This document shows positions 32,869 to 41,540 of a stretch of 64,000 bases of DNA, piece by piece (the first letter of the stretch is position 1; every line of letters starts with the position of its first letter). The stretch is from Anaerolinea thermolimosa. GTDB lineage: Bacteria; Chloroflexota; Anaerolineae; Anaerolineales; Anaerolineaceae. Position numbers and translations under genes: made by a program. The DNA lies in assembly GCF_001050195.2 (NCBI RefSeq), contig NZ_DF967965.1, positions 550,744 to 614,743 of the forward strand, read 5' to 3'. Below the pieces are notes generated by a model. It did no database searches and was not told the DNA's origin. It was given only the letters and a program-made list of their open reading frames with translations.

Positions 32869-33906
32869 TCAATCTCGCAGGGCTTTACCGGTCAGTTGAA
32901 TGAATACGTCTTCCAGAGAAGGGGAGACGATGTTCATATTGACCAGATGGGTGCCATTGTAATTGACCTGTTCGATGAGCCGGGGCAGAATGGCCCGGCT
33001 GTTTTCGGTGTGCAGGTGAAGCTCCCAGACGGAATCGCTATCCAGAGAGCGAGTGATCAGCTGGTTGACCCCTTCCATGGCCTGGATCTTCGCGGCCATT
33101 TCGGGTTTCCAACCGGCGACTTCCAGTCTGACCACATCTTGCTGGTGAATGCGGCGTTTCAATGCGGCGGGAGTATCGAGTGCGATGATTTTTCCCTGAT
33201 CGATGATGCCAATGCGGTCAGAAAGCTGATCTGCCTCTTCCATGTAGTGGGTGGTCAATAAAATGGTATGCCCCTGATTTTTTAGGTCGAGGATCATCTC
33301 GCGAATGCGGCGGGCTGCCTGGGGGTCCAGGCCCAGAGTAGGCTCATCAAGCAGGATGATGGGCGGGCGGGCCAGCAGAGCACGACTGAGCACAATGCGT
33401 TGACGCATTCCGGTGGAGTATTTTTCAACCAGTTCATTGGCGCGGTTGGTCAATTCCATGTACTCGAGCAGCTCATTCACCCTTTGGCGGGCGATCTCAG
33501 GGGGGATGTGATAGAGGGCGGCAAAGTATTCCAGGTTTTCACGCCCGGTGAGCTTCCAGTAAATGCTGCGCTCGCCGGCCAGAACGATCCCCAGGCTCTG
33601 CCGCACCAGGTTGGCCTCTTTGACAACGTCGTACCCATTGACGCGTGCAAAACCACTGGTGGGTTCGAGAAGGGTGCACAGCATCCGAATGGTGGTGGAC
33701 TTCCCCGCGCCATTGGGGCCTAACAGACCGAAAATTTCGCCACGTTGAATCTGAAAGCTGACGTGGTCTACAGCGGTAAATTCGGTGAGTGGGGGGTGCT
33801 TGAAAAGGCGGGTGAAGGGGTTTTTCGATGAGGGCTGGTTTTCTGGCGGAACCCGCCTGGGGAATTTCTTGACCAGGTCTTCGGCTTCGATGGCATAAGC
33901 GGACAT
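32869..33906 (-). CDS. ABC transporter ATP-binding protein (DrrA-like)
   Basis: A 345-residue ATPase. The core has Walker A LLGPNGAGKSTTIRML, the signature YSTGMRQRIVLSRALLARP, Walker B IILLDEPTLGLDP, and the switch LLTTHYMEEADQL. About 100 extra C-terminal residues (~240-345, ending SLEDVFIQLTGKALRD) match the DrrA/NatA type, which pairs with ABC-2 permeases in export. It is the first gene of the operon. The start follows AAGGAG. The N-terminal ~40 residues before the nucleotide-binding domain are extended. Confidence 0.94.
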   Translation of the reverse strand: MSAYAIEAEDLVKKFPRRVPPENQPSSKNPFTRLFKHPPLTEFTAVDHVSFQIQRGEIFGLLGPNGAGKSTTIRMLCTLLEPTSGFARVNGYDVVKEANLVRQSLGIVLAGERSIYWKLTGRENLEYFAALYHIPPEIARQRVNELLEYMELTNRANELVEKYSTGMRQRIVLSRALLARPPIILLDEPTLGLDPQAARRIREMILDLKNQGHTILLTTHYMEEADQLSDRIGIIDQGKIIALDTPAALKRRIHQQDVVRLEVAGWKPEMAAKIQAMEGVNQLITRSLDSDSVWELHLHTENSRAILPRLIEQVNYNGTHLVNMNIVSPSLEDVFIQLTGKALRD

Positions 33907-33943
33907 GAGCTACTCCTTCAAAACTTGATGGGCATTAAAAATT

Positions 33944-33970
33944 TACTTCGATCTTTTATATTTCAAAGTA
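33944..33970 (-). promoter_or_regulatory. Inverted repeat, candidate operator of the ABC exporter
   Basis: TACTTCGA and TCAAAGTA (the reverse complement with one mismatch) are separated by 11 bases, so their centres are about two helical turns apart. The repeat lies over the expected transcription start of the exporter operon, where a repressor could act. No regulator gene is adjacent. Confidence 0.4.
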
Positions 33971-33971
33971 T

Positions 33972-33999
33972 ATTATAGGATAATGTTTAATTTTGTCAA
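33972..33999 (-). promoter_or_regulatory. Promoter of the ABC exporter operon
   Basis: TTGACA (33994-33999) and TATAAT (33972-33977) on the minus strand, both perfect, with a 16-base spacer in an AT-rich stretch. The rest of the 213-base gap holds the operator candidate and the dgt terminator. Confidence 0.75.
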
Positions 34000-34053
34000 G
34001 GAATAATGCAATTTTATTTATTCTATGCTTAAATAATTTGATTGGGCGAGAGA

Positions 34054-34094
34054 AAAATAAAAAAGGCCGCCTCACGCTCTTTTTGAGGCAGCCC
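34054..34094 (-). terminator. Terminator of the dgt/isoprenoid unit
   Basis: On the minus strand, GGCTGCCTCA and TGAGGCGGCC form a stem (34065-34094) with one mismatch, followed by a run of T and A bases (complement of 34054-34064). It lies 25 bases after the dgt stop. Confidence 0.8.
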
Positions 34095-34119
34095 CGGGTA
34101 TTTCACGAACATGCTAAGG

Positions 34120-35271
34120 TTATGGGAGGCGCATGGGGTCGAAGATTTTCTGGTGCTCTTCGGTGGCGAATCGATCGGTCATTCCGGCAATGTAATCGCA
34201 GATGGTGCGTTCGAGGCCGCGCTTCTGCGTCAGATCGAGGACATGGCGGGGAAGGATGGACGGAGTGGTGCGATAGGCTTCGAATAGATCGCGGATGATC
34301 CGTTCGGCTTTAACCGACATGCGCATGACCCTCCAGTGACGGTAGAGATTGTTGTAAAGAAAATCTTTCAGTTCGCGGTTTCGCCGGCGCATCTCGTCGC
34401 TGAAGGTGACCACATTGTAGGGAAGGCGCTGAAGTTCTTCTACCGAACGCACCATGCTCTCGCGCAGACGCAGGTCGGTGTTCTGTACAATATCGGTGAC
34501 TTCCATACCGATGAGGCGGCGAATGATCTGATGGCGGCTTTTTTCTTCCAGAATGTTCCCCTGCCAGCCTACCGATTCGGTGATAATTTCCCAGAGGGCA
34601 ATTCCGGAGAGCATTTCCGGTGTGATCATCCCCGAGCGCAGGCCATCGTCGAGGTCGTGGGCGGTGTAGGTTAGTTCGTCAGCGACGTTGGCAATTTGTG
34701 CTTCGAGGTGGCCGCGCAATTCGGGGTTGAAGTTGCTGGCGTCGGCGATGTCGTATTCGGTTTCGTGCTTGACGATGCCCTCGAGCAATTCCCACGAAAG
34801 GTTGAGCCCCGGGAATTCGGGGTAGCGGTTTTCCAGTTCGGTGACAATGCGCAGCGACTGTTTGTTATGGTCGAAACCGCCATGGTCTTTCATCAGGCTG
34901 GCGAGAGTCACTTCGCCGGAATGCCCGAAGGGTGGGTGCCCCAGATCATGTGCCAGGCAAATGGCCTCCGTCAGCACTTCATTGGCGCCCAGGGCTACAG
35001 CGATGGAGCGGCCGATTTGAGCTACCTCGAGAGTGTGGGTGAGACGGGTGCGGTAGTAATCGCCTTCATAGTTGATAAAGACCTGGGTTTTGTATTCCAG
35101 CCTGCGGAAGGCAGTGGTGTGAAGGATGCGGTCGCGGTCACGCTGGAAGCGGGTGCGATAGGGGGCCTCATCTTCAGGATAAAGTCTCCCTCTGGAGTTT
35201 TTACTGCGCAGGGCATAGGGGGCCAGGTTTTTATCTTCTATTTCTTCCAGTTTTTCACGGGTAAAGAGCAT
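34120..35271 (-). CDS. dgt: dGTPase-like HD-domain triphosphohydrolase
   Basis: A 383-residue protein of the deoxyguanosinetriphosphate triphosphohydrolase-like family, which cleaves dNTPs to deoxynucleosides and tripolyphosphate. It shows RFQRDRDRILHTTAFRRLEY, the HD motif HTLEVAQIGRSIAVALGAN, AHDLGHPPFGHSGE and VKHETEYD. Some such proteins act in defence or dNTP control, but this looks like the housekeeping type. I placed the start at the ATG nine bases after AGGAG; the longer frame would overlap the upstream gene. It is the last gene of the leftward isoprenoid unit. Confidence 0.94.
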   Translation of the reverse strand: MLFTREKLEEIEDKNLAPYALRSKNSRGRLYPEDEAPYRTRFQRDRDRILHTTAFRRLEYKTQVFINYEGDYYRTRLTHTLEVAQIGRSIAVALGANEVLTEAICLAHDLGHPPFGHSGEVTLASLMKDHGGFDHNKQSLRIVTELENRYPEFPGLNLSWELLEGIVKHETEYDIADASNFNPELRGHLEAQIANVADELTYTAHDLDDGLRSGMITPEMLSGIALWEIITESVGWQGNILEEKSRHQIIRRLIGMEVTDIVQNTDLRLRESMVRSVEELQRLPYNVVTFSDEMRRRNRELKDFLYNNLYRHWRVMRMSVKAERIIRDLFEAYRTTPSILPRHVLDLTQKRGLERTICDYIAGMTDRFATEEHQKIFDPMRLP

Positions 35272-35290
35272 GTCTGTTCTCCTGAGGGGG

Positions 35291-36118
35291 TTACCGGGTG
35301 TGGGATGATGGCAAAGGATCGGCCTGCAGGGTGGTGCCGGGAGACTGCCCCAGAAGCGCCGCCTGAAGCACACCGGGTTGAACGGCTGAAAAGATGGATA
35401 CCGTGAGTGCGGGGTAAGTGCTCACCAGCTCCAGCATGGAAAGTACCTTATCCCGCATTCCCCCGGTGACATCAATGCCCCGGGAGCCAGAAAGGAAGGG
35501 GGCCTCGCGGGGAAGCGAGGAGGGAGTGAGATTTTTAATCAGCCGGGTGCACTGAGGAAAATCAGCCCACACGCCCTCTTCGATGCCCGCCAGAAGGATC
35601 CTCCCCGGCCCCAGGCGAGGGGCGAGAGCGATGAATACATCTTCTGTGGAAAGGATTGTCCCTCCACGCCGGGTGTCAAAGGCCACGTCTCCCTGCACTA
35701 CCGGCACAAGCCCGTGCATGAGGGCGGCAATCAGGGGACGAACTTCAACCCACATGGCTTTTCCGTCGCGCGCAAGCATGGTGGCCGATGGCGGAAAGGC
35801 GATGGCAGGTACCCCGGCTTCGGCCAGGGCTTCCAGAACGATCTGGTTCAGCGCACGAGCTTCACGCCATACGGCGGCGAATCCCTGCCATCCCTCGGCG
35901 CCCTGCACGCCAGAGCGAGTTTGGTATTGACGGGCGGGGGTGTGCCCAAAAGAACCAGAACCATGACCGAGAAGGATATGCAGCCGGGGTGCGGCCTTCA
36001 GAGCCGCGGCGATCTCTTGAGCCAGCCGGAGGATGACATCCGGACGTGGTGTGCGCGGAGAGTCTTTCTCGGTAATCAGCGATCCCCCCAGCTTGAGGAA
36101 AACAAGCGGTTCATCCAT
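35291..36118 (-). CDS. Isopentenyl phosphate kinase
   Basis: A 275-residue amino-acid-kinase-fold protein. It phosphorylates isopentenyl phosphate to isopentenyl diphosphate, the last step of the alternative mevalonate route known from archaea and some Chloroflexi. The ATP and phosphate segments are FLKLGGSLITEK (8-18) and LGHGSGSFGH (50-59); His59 matches the histidine that marks the family. GGMRDKV near residue 230 is also typical. It sits after mevalonate kinase, which strongly supports the assignment. There is no Shine-Dalgarno sequence; TATAAT ends six bases before the ATG. Confidence 0.9.
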   Translation of the reverse strand: MDEPLVFLKLGGSLITEKDSPRTPRPDVILRLAQEIAAALKAAPRLHILLGHGSGSFGHTPARQYQTRSGVQGAEGWQGFAAVWREARALNQIVLEALAEAGVPAIAFPPSATMLARDGKAMWVEVRPLIAALMHGLVPVVQGDVAFDTRRGGTILSTEDVFIALAPRLGPGRILLAGIEEGVWADFPQCTRLIKNLTPSSLPREAPFLSGSRGIDVTGGMRDKVLSMLELVSTYPALTVSIFSAVQPGVLQAALLGQSPGTTLQADPLPSSHTR

Positions 36119-36124
36119 AATTTG

Positions 36125-36130
36125 ATTATA
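36125..36130 (-). promoter_or_regulatory. -10 element for leaderless isopentenyl phosphate kinase mRNA
   Basis: TATAAT, then six bases, then the ATG of the kinase gene. The expected start is the first base of the ATG. The sequence CTGACC 18 bases upstream may be a weak -35, inside the end of the mevalonate kinase gene. Confidence 0.5.
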
Positions 36131-36150
36131 ACAATGAAGGGGAGAAATGG

Positions 36151-37092
36151 TCAGCCGACCCGTGTGATCAGCGTGGAGACTGCTCCAGCCCGACGCAGAG
36201 CATCGGCTACCCGGGCGGCCTGTCCTTCTTCGACGAGGGCTATCATGTTTCCGCCACGTCCGCCGCCGCTTAATTTGGCTCCCAGGGCGCCGTTTTGAAG
36301 CGCGGCATTCACCAGATGATCAAGCTCCGGGCAGGAAACCCCAAGTTCCTGAAGCCTTTGATGGTTTTCGGTCAGAAGGGCGCCCAATGGCTCCAGGCTA
36401 TCCGATGCGAGGATGGCGCGGGCCTGCCTGACGATTTCACCAATGGCAAGGAGAATGGGTTCTATGCTGGAAGGGGAGGACTGATAGCGCTGGCGCACCT
36501 CTTCCACCACGGTGAGTGTTGGGCTGGCGATTCCACTGTTCCCGATGACCATCCAGAATGGGTGGTGTAGAGTCAACCGCTCGAAAGGCTCGCCCCGCAC
36601 AAAATAGATGGGCTGATTATAGGTAATGACGGTGTTATCAATGCCAGAGGGTGTGCCGTGGTGGGTCTGATCTACCCGGAAAGCAATGCCGCTGACCTGC
36701 TCATCGCTGAGGGGATGCCCTAGGAAAGCCGAGACCGCCCGCGCCACGGCTACCGATACCGCTGCCCCTGAACCAAGGCCCGAAGCGATCGGAATCGTGG
36801 AGGTGATCCGCAGCCGGCAGGCGGGAAAGGCCGGGATGCCCAGTTGTTCACGCACCAGATGGAGGGGTAAGGCCAGAGGATGAGCGGGGGAGAGTTCTTC
36901 GAGGGTAGATTTCAACCCGATGTCGGGGGCGTCAATTTCCACTCGACCGGCTGGGGCCGTGGGGATGGCCACAACCGTACAGCGCGCCTGAACCTGAGTG
37001 ACGGGAACGGCAATGGCGGGCTGTCCGTAAACGACGGCGTGTTCTCCAAAGAGGATGATCTTTCCGGGGGCACTGGCAGTAACCGCAGGCAT
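36151..37092 (-). CDS. mvk: Mevalonate kinase
   Basis: A 313-residue GHMP kinase, assigned as mevalonate kinase from SAPGKIILFGEHAVVYGQPA (7-26), the ATP loop IPIASGLGSGAAVSVAVA, HHGTPSGIDNTVITYN and the C-terminal GAKLSGGGRGGNMIAL. It makes 5-phosphomevalonate in isoprenoid synthesis. It lies four bases after the UbiA gene. Isopentenyl phosphate kinase follows, so with a phosphomevalonate decarboxylase (not in the window) the two would supply IPP. Confidence 0.95.
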   Translation of the reverse strand: MPAVTASAPGKIILFGEHAVVYGQPAIAVPVTQVQARCTVVAIPTAPAGRVEIDAPDIGLKSTLEELSPAHPLALPLHLVREQLGIPAFPACRLRITSTIPIASGLGSGAAVSVAVARAVSAFLGHPLSDEQVSGIAFRVDQTHHGTPSGIDNTVITYNQPIYFVRGEPFERLTLHHPFWMVIGNSGIASPTLTVVEEVRQRYQSSPSSIEPILLAIGEIVRQARAILASDSLEPLGALLTENHQRLQELGVSCPELDHLVNAALQNGALGAKLSGGGRGGNMIALVEEGQAARVADALRRAGAVSTLITRVG

Positions 37093-37096
37093 ACGT

Positions 37097-37972
37097 TTAC
37101 TGGAAATAGAAGAGGGCGAGAATCGTCAGCCCCCACAGAGCAATATCGATTTGAAGTGGCCGGTCGGTGAGGAGCATTTCTTCGGGGGCACCGCCTTCCT
37201 GCTTGACCTGCACCAGGTAGAGGTAGCGGAAGATGCCATAAATGACGAAGGGGATGGTCAACATCATGGTATGGTTATCCGGGAGGTTGACCGCCGAGAA
37301 GGTATACAGGCTATAGGCGAGAATGGTGGTGCTGGAGACAATGGTGATGAGCTGATCGAGGAAAGGCAGGTTATAACCTTCCAGCACCCGCCGGTGAGAA
37401 TTGGCATTCTCATTCAGCAGGGTGAGTTCGGCACGGCGTTTTCCAAACCCAATGTATAAAGCGAGCAGAGTGGTGCAGACATACAACCAGGGTGAGAAAC
37501 GCTGTACCGAGATGACCACCACGCCGCCGCCCACACGTAAGACAAAGCCCGCGGCAATCACCAGCACATCGATAAGGGGGATGTGTTTCAGCCAGTTTGA
37601 GTAGGCCAGATTGAGCAGGAAGTATCCAAGCAGGATGAGGCCGAGTGCGGGCGAGAGAAAGTAAGCCAGAGGAATGGATAGGACTACCATTAGAGCTGCA
37701 GCCACAACAGCAGCCGGGATGGGCAGCCTTCCGGAAGCAATGGGGCGGTTCTTTTTGACGGGGTGGTTGCGGTCAGCCTGGACATCCAGAATGTCATTGA
37801 TCAGATAGACACTGCTGGAAACCAGACAGAAAAGAAACATAGCGGCCAACGAACGGGCGAGCGGGGTAAGATGGCTCAGACTCAATTGCCGGTCGAAAAC
37901 CAGTGCGGCCAGAACAAATGCGTTTTTTGGCCATTGACGCAGGCGCATGGATTGGATCAGTGCCTTCAACAT
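37097..37972 (-). CDS. UbiA-family prenyltransferase, decaprenyl-phosphate phosphoribosyltransferase-like
   Basis: A 291-residue membrane protein with about nine helices. The opening LKALIQSMRLRQWPKNAFVL and the first aspartate motif YLINDILDVQADRNHP (N59, D60, D63, D67) match the branch that includes mycobacterial Rv3806c. That enzyme makes decaprenyl-phosphoryl-5-phosphoribose for arabinan donors. A second motif with YIGFGKRRAEL follows. I took the ATG that gives the family N-terminus; the frame continues upstream without a start signal. TATCAT sits six bases before this ATG, and no Shine-Dalgarno sequence is present. UbiA enzymes with other substrates cannot be excluded. Confidence 0.85.
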   Translation of the reverse strand: MLKALIQSMRLRQWPKNAFVLAALVFDRQLSLSHLTPLARSLAAMFLFCLVSSSVYLINDILDVQADRNHPVKKNRPIASGRLPIPAAVVAAALMVVLSIPLAYFLSPALGLILLGYFLLNLAYSNWLKHIPLIDVLVIAAGFVLRVGGGVVVISVQRFSPWLYVCTTLLALYIGFGKRRAELTLLNENANSHRRVLEGYNLPFLDQLITIVSSTTILAYSLYTFSAVNLPDNHTMMLTIPFVIYGIFRYLYLVQVKQEGGAPEEMLLTDRPLQIDIALWGLTILALFYFQ

Positions 37973-37978
37973 GCGATT

Positions 37979-38001
37979 ATGATAGCATAAAATGTTAGAA
38001 T
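37979..38001. promoter_or_regulatory. Divergent -10 elements, both six bases from start codons
   Basis: Leftward TATCAT (complement of 37979-37984) ends six bases before the UbiA ATG; rightward TAGAAT (37996-38001) ends six bases before the GTG of the ATPase gene. Neither gene has a Shine-Dalgarno sequence. The gap is 35 bases, with no clear -35 on either side. Confidence 0.5.
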
Positions 38002-38007
38002 AACCCG

Positions 38008-38868
38008 GTGACGATGGTTCTTTCTTCTCTTCATCTCCGCGCGGTTGAATGCCGACCCTGGCCAGAACGGCTGGCAGGGGAGTTTCCTTTTTGTGTGCCC
38101 GTGGTACGCAGTTTAGAACACCTGGAATTTTCTTCACCGGTGACTTTCTTCATCGGCGAAAACGGCACAGGAAAGTCAACCCTGCTGGAGGCCATGGCTG
38201 TAGTCGCTGATCTGCCAGTGGTCGGCTCAGAAGCGGTGCATACGGACCCTCATCTTAGCAGGGTGCGTGAATTTGCCCATTATCTCAAGCTGATCTGGAA
38301 TCGGCGCGTTCGGCGTGGTTTTTTCCTTCGGGCTGAAGATTTCTTCGGTTATGCGCGAAAGATGGCCCATATCCGAGAAGAATTACGACGTGATCTGGAA
38401 GCGGTGGATCGAGAATACACGGGGCGTTCGGAAATGGCAAGAGACCTTGCGCGTATGCCCTATCTGGGAGAAATTCACGCCATCGATCAGCGTTATGGAG
38501 AGGGTCTGGATGCGCTTTCTCATGGGGAGAGTTTCCTGCGGTTGTTCCGGGAGCGTTTTGTGCCGGGCGGGCTGTACCTTCTCGATGAACCTGAAGCCCC
38601 CCTGTCACCGGTCAGGCAGATGGCCCTGCTGGCGATGATTCATCAAATGGTAAAAGAGAATGGGCAGTTCATCATTGCCACCCATGCCCCTATTTTAATG
38701 TCCTACCCTGGTGCCACCCTGCTGGTACTGGAAGGGGGCGAAATTCATCCGGTAGCCTACACAGACCTGGAACATGTGCAACTGACGCGAGATTTCCTTA
38801 CCCGGCCGGAGGTTTACCTGCGCAGGCTGGGGATTGAAGATGAAGATGGTGGAGGGGGGCATGGCTGA
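38008..38868 (+). CDS. AAA-family ATPase (ABC-like, single domain)
   Basis: A 286-residue predicted ATPase of the AAA_21/COG3910 type, related to SMC/ABC heads. Walker A is FFIGENGTGKSTLLEAM, the signature-like ALSHGESFLRLF, Walker B GLYLLDEPEAPLSP, and the switch FIIATHAPILMSYPGA. The cellular role is unknown; similar proteins occur alone or in nuclease systems. No nuclease or toxin gene is adjacent. The start is GTG, six bases after TAGAAT; an ATG two codons later is possible. Its last codons overlap the tlyA start. Confidence 0.86.
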   Translation: MTMVLSSLHLRAVECRPWPERLAGEFPFCVPVVRSLEHLEFSSPVTFFIGENGTGKSTLLEAMAVVADLPVVGSEAVHTDPHLSRVREFAHYLKLIWNRRVRRGFFLRAEDFFGYARKMAHIREELRRDLEAVDREYTGRSEMARDLARMPYLGEIHAIDQRYGEGLDALSHGESFLRLFRERFVPGGLYLLDEPEAPLSPVRQMALLAMIHQMVKENGQFIIATHAPILMSYPGATLLVLEGGEIHPVAYTDLEHVQLTRDFLTRPEVYLRRLGIEDEDGGGGHG

Positions 38869-39679
38869 AAGTGCGGAACGGATTCGTCTCGATGTGCTGG
38901 TGGTGGAGCGCGGACTTGCCGAGAGCCGGAGCCAGGCGCAGAAGCTCATTCTTGCCGGAAATGTGCGAGTCGATCACGAAGTCATTACCCAGCCATCACG
39001 GAAGGTCTCGGCAGGGGCTGTGTTGAGCCTGGACGAAGGGCCGCGGTTCGTTTCTCGCGGAGGAGAAAAGCTGGAGCCTGCACTGCTGGCCTTTGGATTG
39101 GGTTCGCTGGAAGGACGAGTCTGTGCTGATGTGGGGGCTTCGACCGGAGGTTTTACCGACTGTCTGCTGCAGCATGGCGCGATCCGGGTGTACGCCATCG
39201 ATGTGGGGTATGGTATTCTTCACTGGAAGCTGCGTGGTGACCCACGGGTGGTGGTGATGGAGCGCACCAATGCGCGTTATCTGACTTCGCTGCCTGAGCC
39301 GGTTTCTCTGGTGACGATTGACGCTTCGTTTATCTCTCTAAAGTTGCTTCTGCCGGTGGTGAAAGGCTGGCTGGGGGCGGATGGGGGAGAGGTGGTGGCT
39401 TTAATCAAACCGCAATTTGAAGCCGGGCGTGAGGAAGCTTCCCGCGGAGAGGGAGTAATCCGTAACCCTGAGGTGCATCGTCGGGTACTTGGAGAAATGT
39501 TGACCTTTGCCCGACAGACAGGTTTTGGTGTACAAAACCTGGTGCGCTCGGCGATCACCGGGCCGAAGGGGAACGTCGAGTTCCTGGTTCATCTGGTCTG
39601 GCCAGCGAGAAGTGAGGCTGTCCTCGAGGGATTAATTTCGCGGGTTCTGCAAAGTTCTTCTCTACCGCACCGCCAGTAA
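38861..39679 (+). CDS. tlyA: TlyA-family rRNA 2'-O-methyltransferase
   Basis: A 272-residue TlyA-like protein. An S4 RNA-binding domain lies at the N-terminus ([19 protein letters not shown]), followed by an FtsJ-like methyltransferase with [32 protein letters not shown], and [14 protein letters not shown]. TlyA methylates 16S and 23S rRNA at cytidines and affects capreomycin sensitivity; some relatives are haemolysin-like. I chose the ATG after GGAGGGGGGC, overlapping the ATPase stop. Confidence 0.94.
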   Translation: MAESAERIRLDVLVVERGLAESRSQAQKLILAGNVRVDHEVITQPSRKVSAGAVLSLDEGPRFVSRGGEKLEPALLAFGLGSLEGRVCADVGASTGGFTDCLLQHGAIRVYAIDVGYGILHWKLRGDPRVVVMERTNARYLTSLPEPVSLVTIDASFISLKLLLPVVKGWLGADGGEVVALIKPQFEAGREEASRGEGVIRNPEVHRRVLGEMLTFARQTGFGVQNLVRSAITGPKGNVEFLVHLVWPARSEAVLEGLISRVLQSSSLPHRQ

Positions 39680-39710
39680 AACTGTCAGGCCGCGGGGTGC
39701 GATTCGCGGT

Positions 39711-39716
39711 TATAAT
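39711..39716 (+). promoter_or_regulatory. -10 element upstream of lepA
   Basis: TATAAT with no good -35 at the normal distance (CTGTCA is 23 bases away). The expected start near 39723 gives an 18-base leader without a clear ribosome-binding site. Confidence 0.4.
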
Positions 39717-39740
39717 CGATGTTCCGGAAACCAACTGCGT

Positions 39741-41540
39741 ATGACCGAGCTGATTCGCAACTTTTGTATTATTGCTCATGTCGATCACGGGAAATCTACC
39801 CTGGCCGACCGTCTTTTGCAACTCACGGGTACGATCTCGGATCGGAATATGACCGAGCAAGTGCTCGACAGCATGGATTTGGAACGAGAAAAGGGGGTGA
39901 CGATTAAGGCCTCGGCGGTGCGGATGATGTATACCGACGAGTCGGGCACAACGTATGAGTTGAACCTGATCGACACTCCCGGGCATGTGGACTTTAATTA
40001 CGAGGTCAGCCGGGCGCTTGCGGCCTGTGAGGGGGCGCTTCTGGTGGTGGATGCTACCCAGGGGATTGAAGCCCAGACCCTGGCTAACCTGTATCTGGCG
40101 CTGGAGTCAGACCTGACCATTATCCCGGTGATTAACAAAATCGACCTGGTTTCAGCTCGACCGGATGAGGTGGCGGAGGAACTCCACAACCTGCTGGGTA
40201 CCCCCAAGGATGAAATCTTACGTATCTCGGCCAAGGACGGAACCAATGTCGACCAGGTCTTGCGCGAAATTGTGCGGCGCATTCCTCCCCCGAAAGGCGA
40301 CCCCGCTGCACCCCTGCGAGCGTTGATTTTTGACAGCCATTACGACTCTTATAAAGGCGTGGTGGCTTATGTGCGGGTGATGGACGGAACCATTCGTCCG
40401 ACGGATACCCTGCGCCTCATGGCCACAGGTGTGGATGTGCGACCGGTAGAGATCGGTTATTTTGCCCCCGACCTGCGCCCCGGTGAACATCTGGAGGCTG
40501 GAGATGTAGGATATGTGGCTACCGGTTTAAAGACCGTCCGGGAATGCCGGGTGGGAGATACCATCACGCACGCCGCCAGGCCAGCTTCAGAACCCCTGCC
40601 GGGTTATTTGCAGGCTAAACCGATGGTGTTTGCGGGGATTTACCCGACGGATGGCGAGGATTACCCCAATCTGAAAGATGCCCTTGAAAAACTTCAGCTG
40701 AATGATGCTTCGCTGGTGTTTCAACCCGAAACCTCTCAGGCATTGAATTTTGGCTTTCGCTGTGGTTTTCTGGGGCTTTTCCACATGGAAATTGTCCAGG
40801 AACGGCTGGAGCGTGAGTACGATCTGGATATTGTAGTTACGGCGCCTTCGGTAGAATACGAAGTGGTACTTCACCATTCTGGAGAGGTTCTGCGCATCGA
40901 CTCTCCCGCGCAGATGCCCGAGGAAGGCGCGATTGCTGAGATACGAGAACCCTGGATGCTTTTACAAATCATCACCCCTACCGACTTTTATGGCACGGTG
41001 ATGGAGCTTGCCACCAAGCGCCGGGGCATTTTCAAAGGGCAGGAATACCCTGCGCCGAACCGCGTGCAACTCACGTTTGAGATTCCCCTTTCGGAAATCA
41101 TTGTAGATTTCTTTGATGAGCTGAAGTCACGCACGCGCGGCTATGCCTCGATGGATTATCAATTCCTGGATTACCGCCCCGGCAATCTGGTGAAACTGGA
41201 AGTGCTGGTCAACGGCGACCCGGTGGATGCGCTGGCGGCTATCGTACATCGTGAAGATGCTTATCATAAAGGGCAGGCGCTGGTGAGTAAGTTGAAGGAA
41301 ATCATTCCCCGTCAGTTGTTTGATGTGGCCATCCAGGCTTCGGCCAGCGGGCGGGTCATTTCGCGGGCCAATGTAAAGGCCTTGCGCAAGGATGTGCTTG
41401 CAAAATGTTACGGTGGTGATATTACCCGGAAAAAGAAACTGCTCGAGAAACAGAAAAAGGGGAAACGACGTATGAAAATGGTGGGTATGGTCGAAATTCC
41501 ACAGGAAGCCTTTTTTGCAGTTTTGAGGCTGGAGGATTAA
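39741..41540 (+). CDS. lepA: Elongation factor 4 (LepA)
   Basis: A 599-residue LepA/EF-4, a ribosome-bound GTPase that back-translocates or assists translation under stress. The G domain has [37 protein letters not shown] and VINKIDL. Later come the LepA-specific parts [20 protein letters not shown], and the C-terminal [12 protein letters not shown]-like motif (here [19 protein letters not shown]), which ends the family. The next gene starts in the stop codon (TAATG). Confidence 0.97.
   Translation: MTELIRNFCIIAHVDHGKSTLADRLLQLTGTISDRNMTEQVLDSMDLEREKGVTIKASAVRMMYTDESGTTYELNLIDTPGHVDFNYEVSRALAACEGALLVVDATQGIEAQTLANLYLALESDLTIIPVINKIDLVSARPDEVAEELHNLLGTPKDEILRISAKDGTNVDQVLREIVRRIPPPKGDPAAPLRALIFDSHYDSYKGVVAYVRVMDGTIRPTDTLRLMATGVDVRPVEIGYFAPDLRPGEHLEAGDVGYVATGLKTVRECRVGDTITHAARPASEPLPGYLQAKPMVFAGIYPTDGEDYPNLKDALEKLQLNDASLVFQPETSQALNFGFRCGFLGLFHMEIVQERLEREYDLDIVVTAPSVEYEVVLHHSGEVLRIDSPAQMPEEGAIAEIREPWMLLQIITPTDFYGTVMELATKRRGIFKGQEYPAPNRVQLTFEIPLSEIIVDFFDELKSRTRGYASMDYQFLDYRPGNLVKLEVLVNGDPVDALAAIVHREDAYHKGQALVSKLKEIIPRQLFDVAIQASASGRVISRANVKALRKDVLAKCYGGDITRKKKLLEKQKKGKRRMKMVGMVEIPQEAFFAVLRLED

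Noticed and set aside
34000-34064. AT-rich stretch suggestive of an origin or attachment site
   Set aside because: It is explained by the exporter promoter and the T-run of the dgt terminator; no DnaA boxes or flanking repeats were seen.
34120-35271. dGTPase-like gene as a phage-defence enzyme
   Set aside because: It is embedded in a metabolic operon with no defence genes nearby, so a housekeeping role is more likely.
38008-38868. AAA ATPase as part of an OLD- or Gabija-type defence pair
   Set aside because: No TOPRIM nuclease domain or UvrD-like partner is adjacent; the next gene is tlyA.
39719-39907. A 62-codon frame overlapping the start of lepA
   Set aside because: It lies almost entirely within lepA in another frame and lacks a ribosome site.
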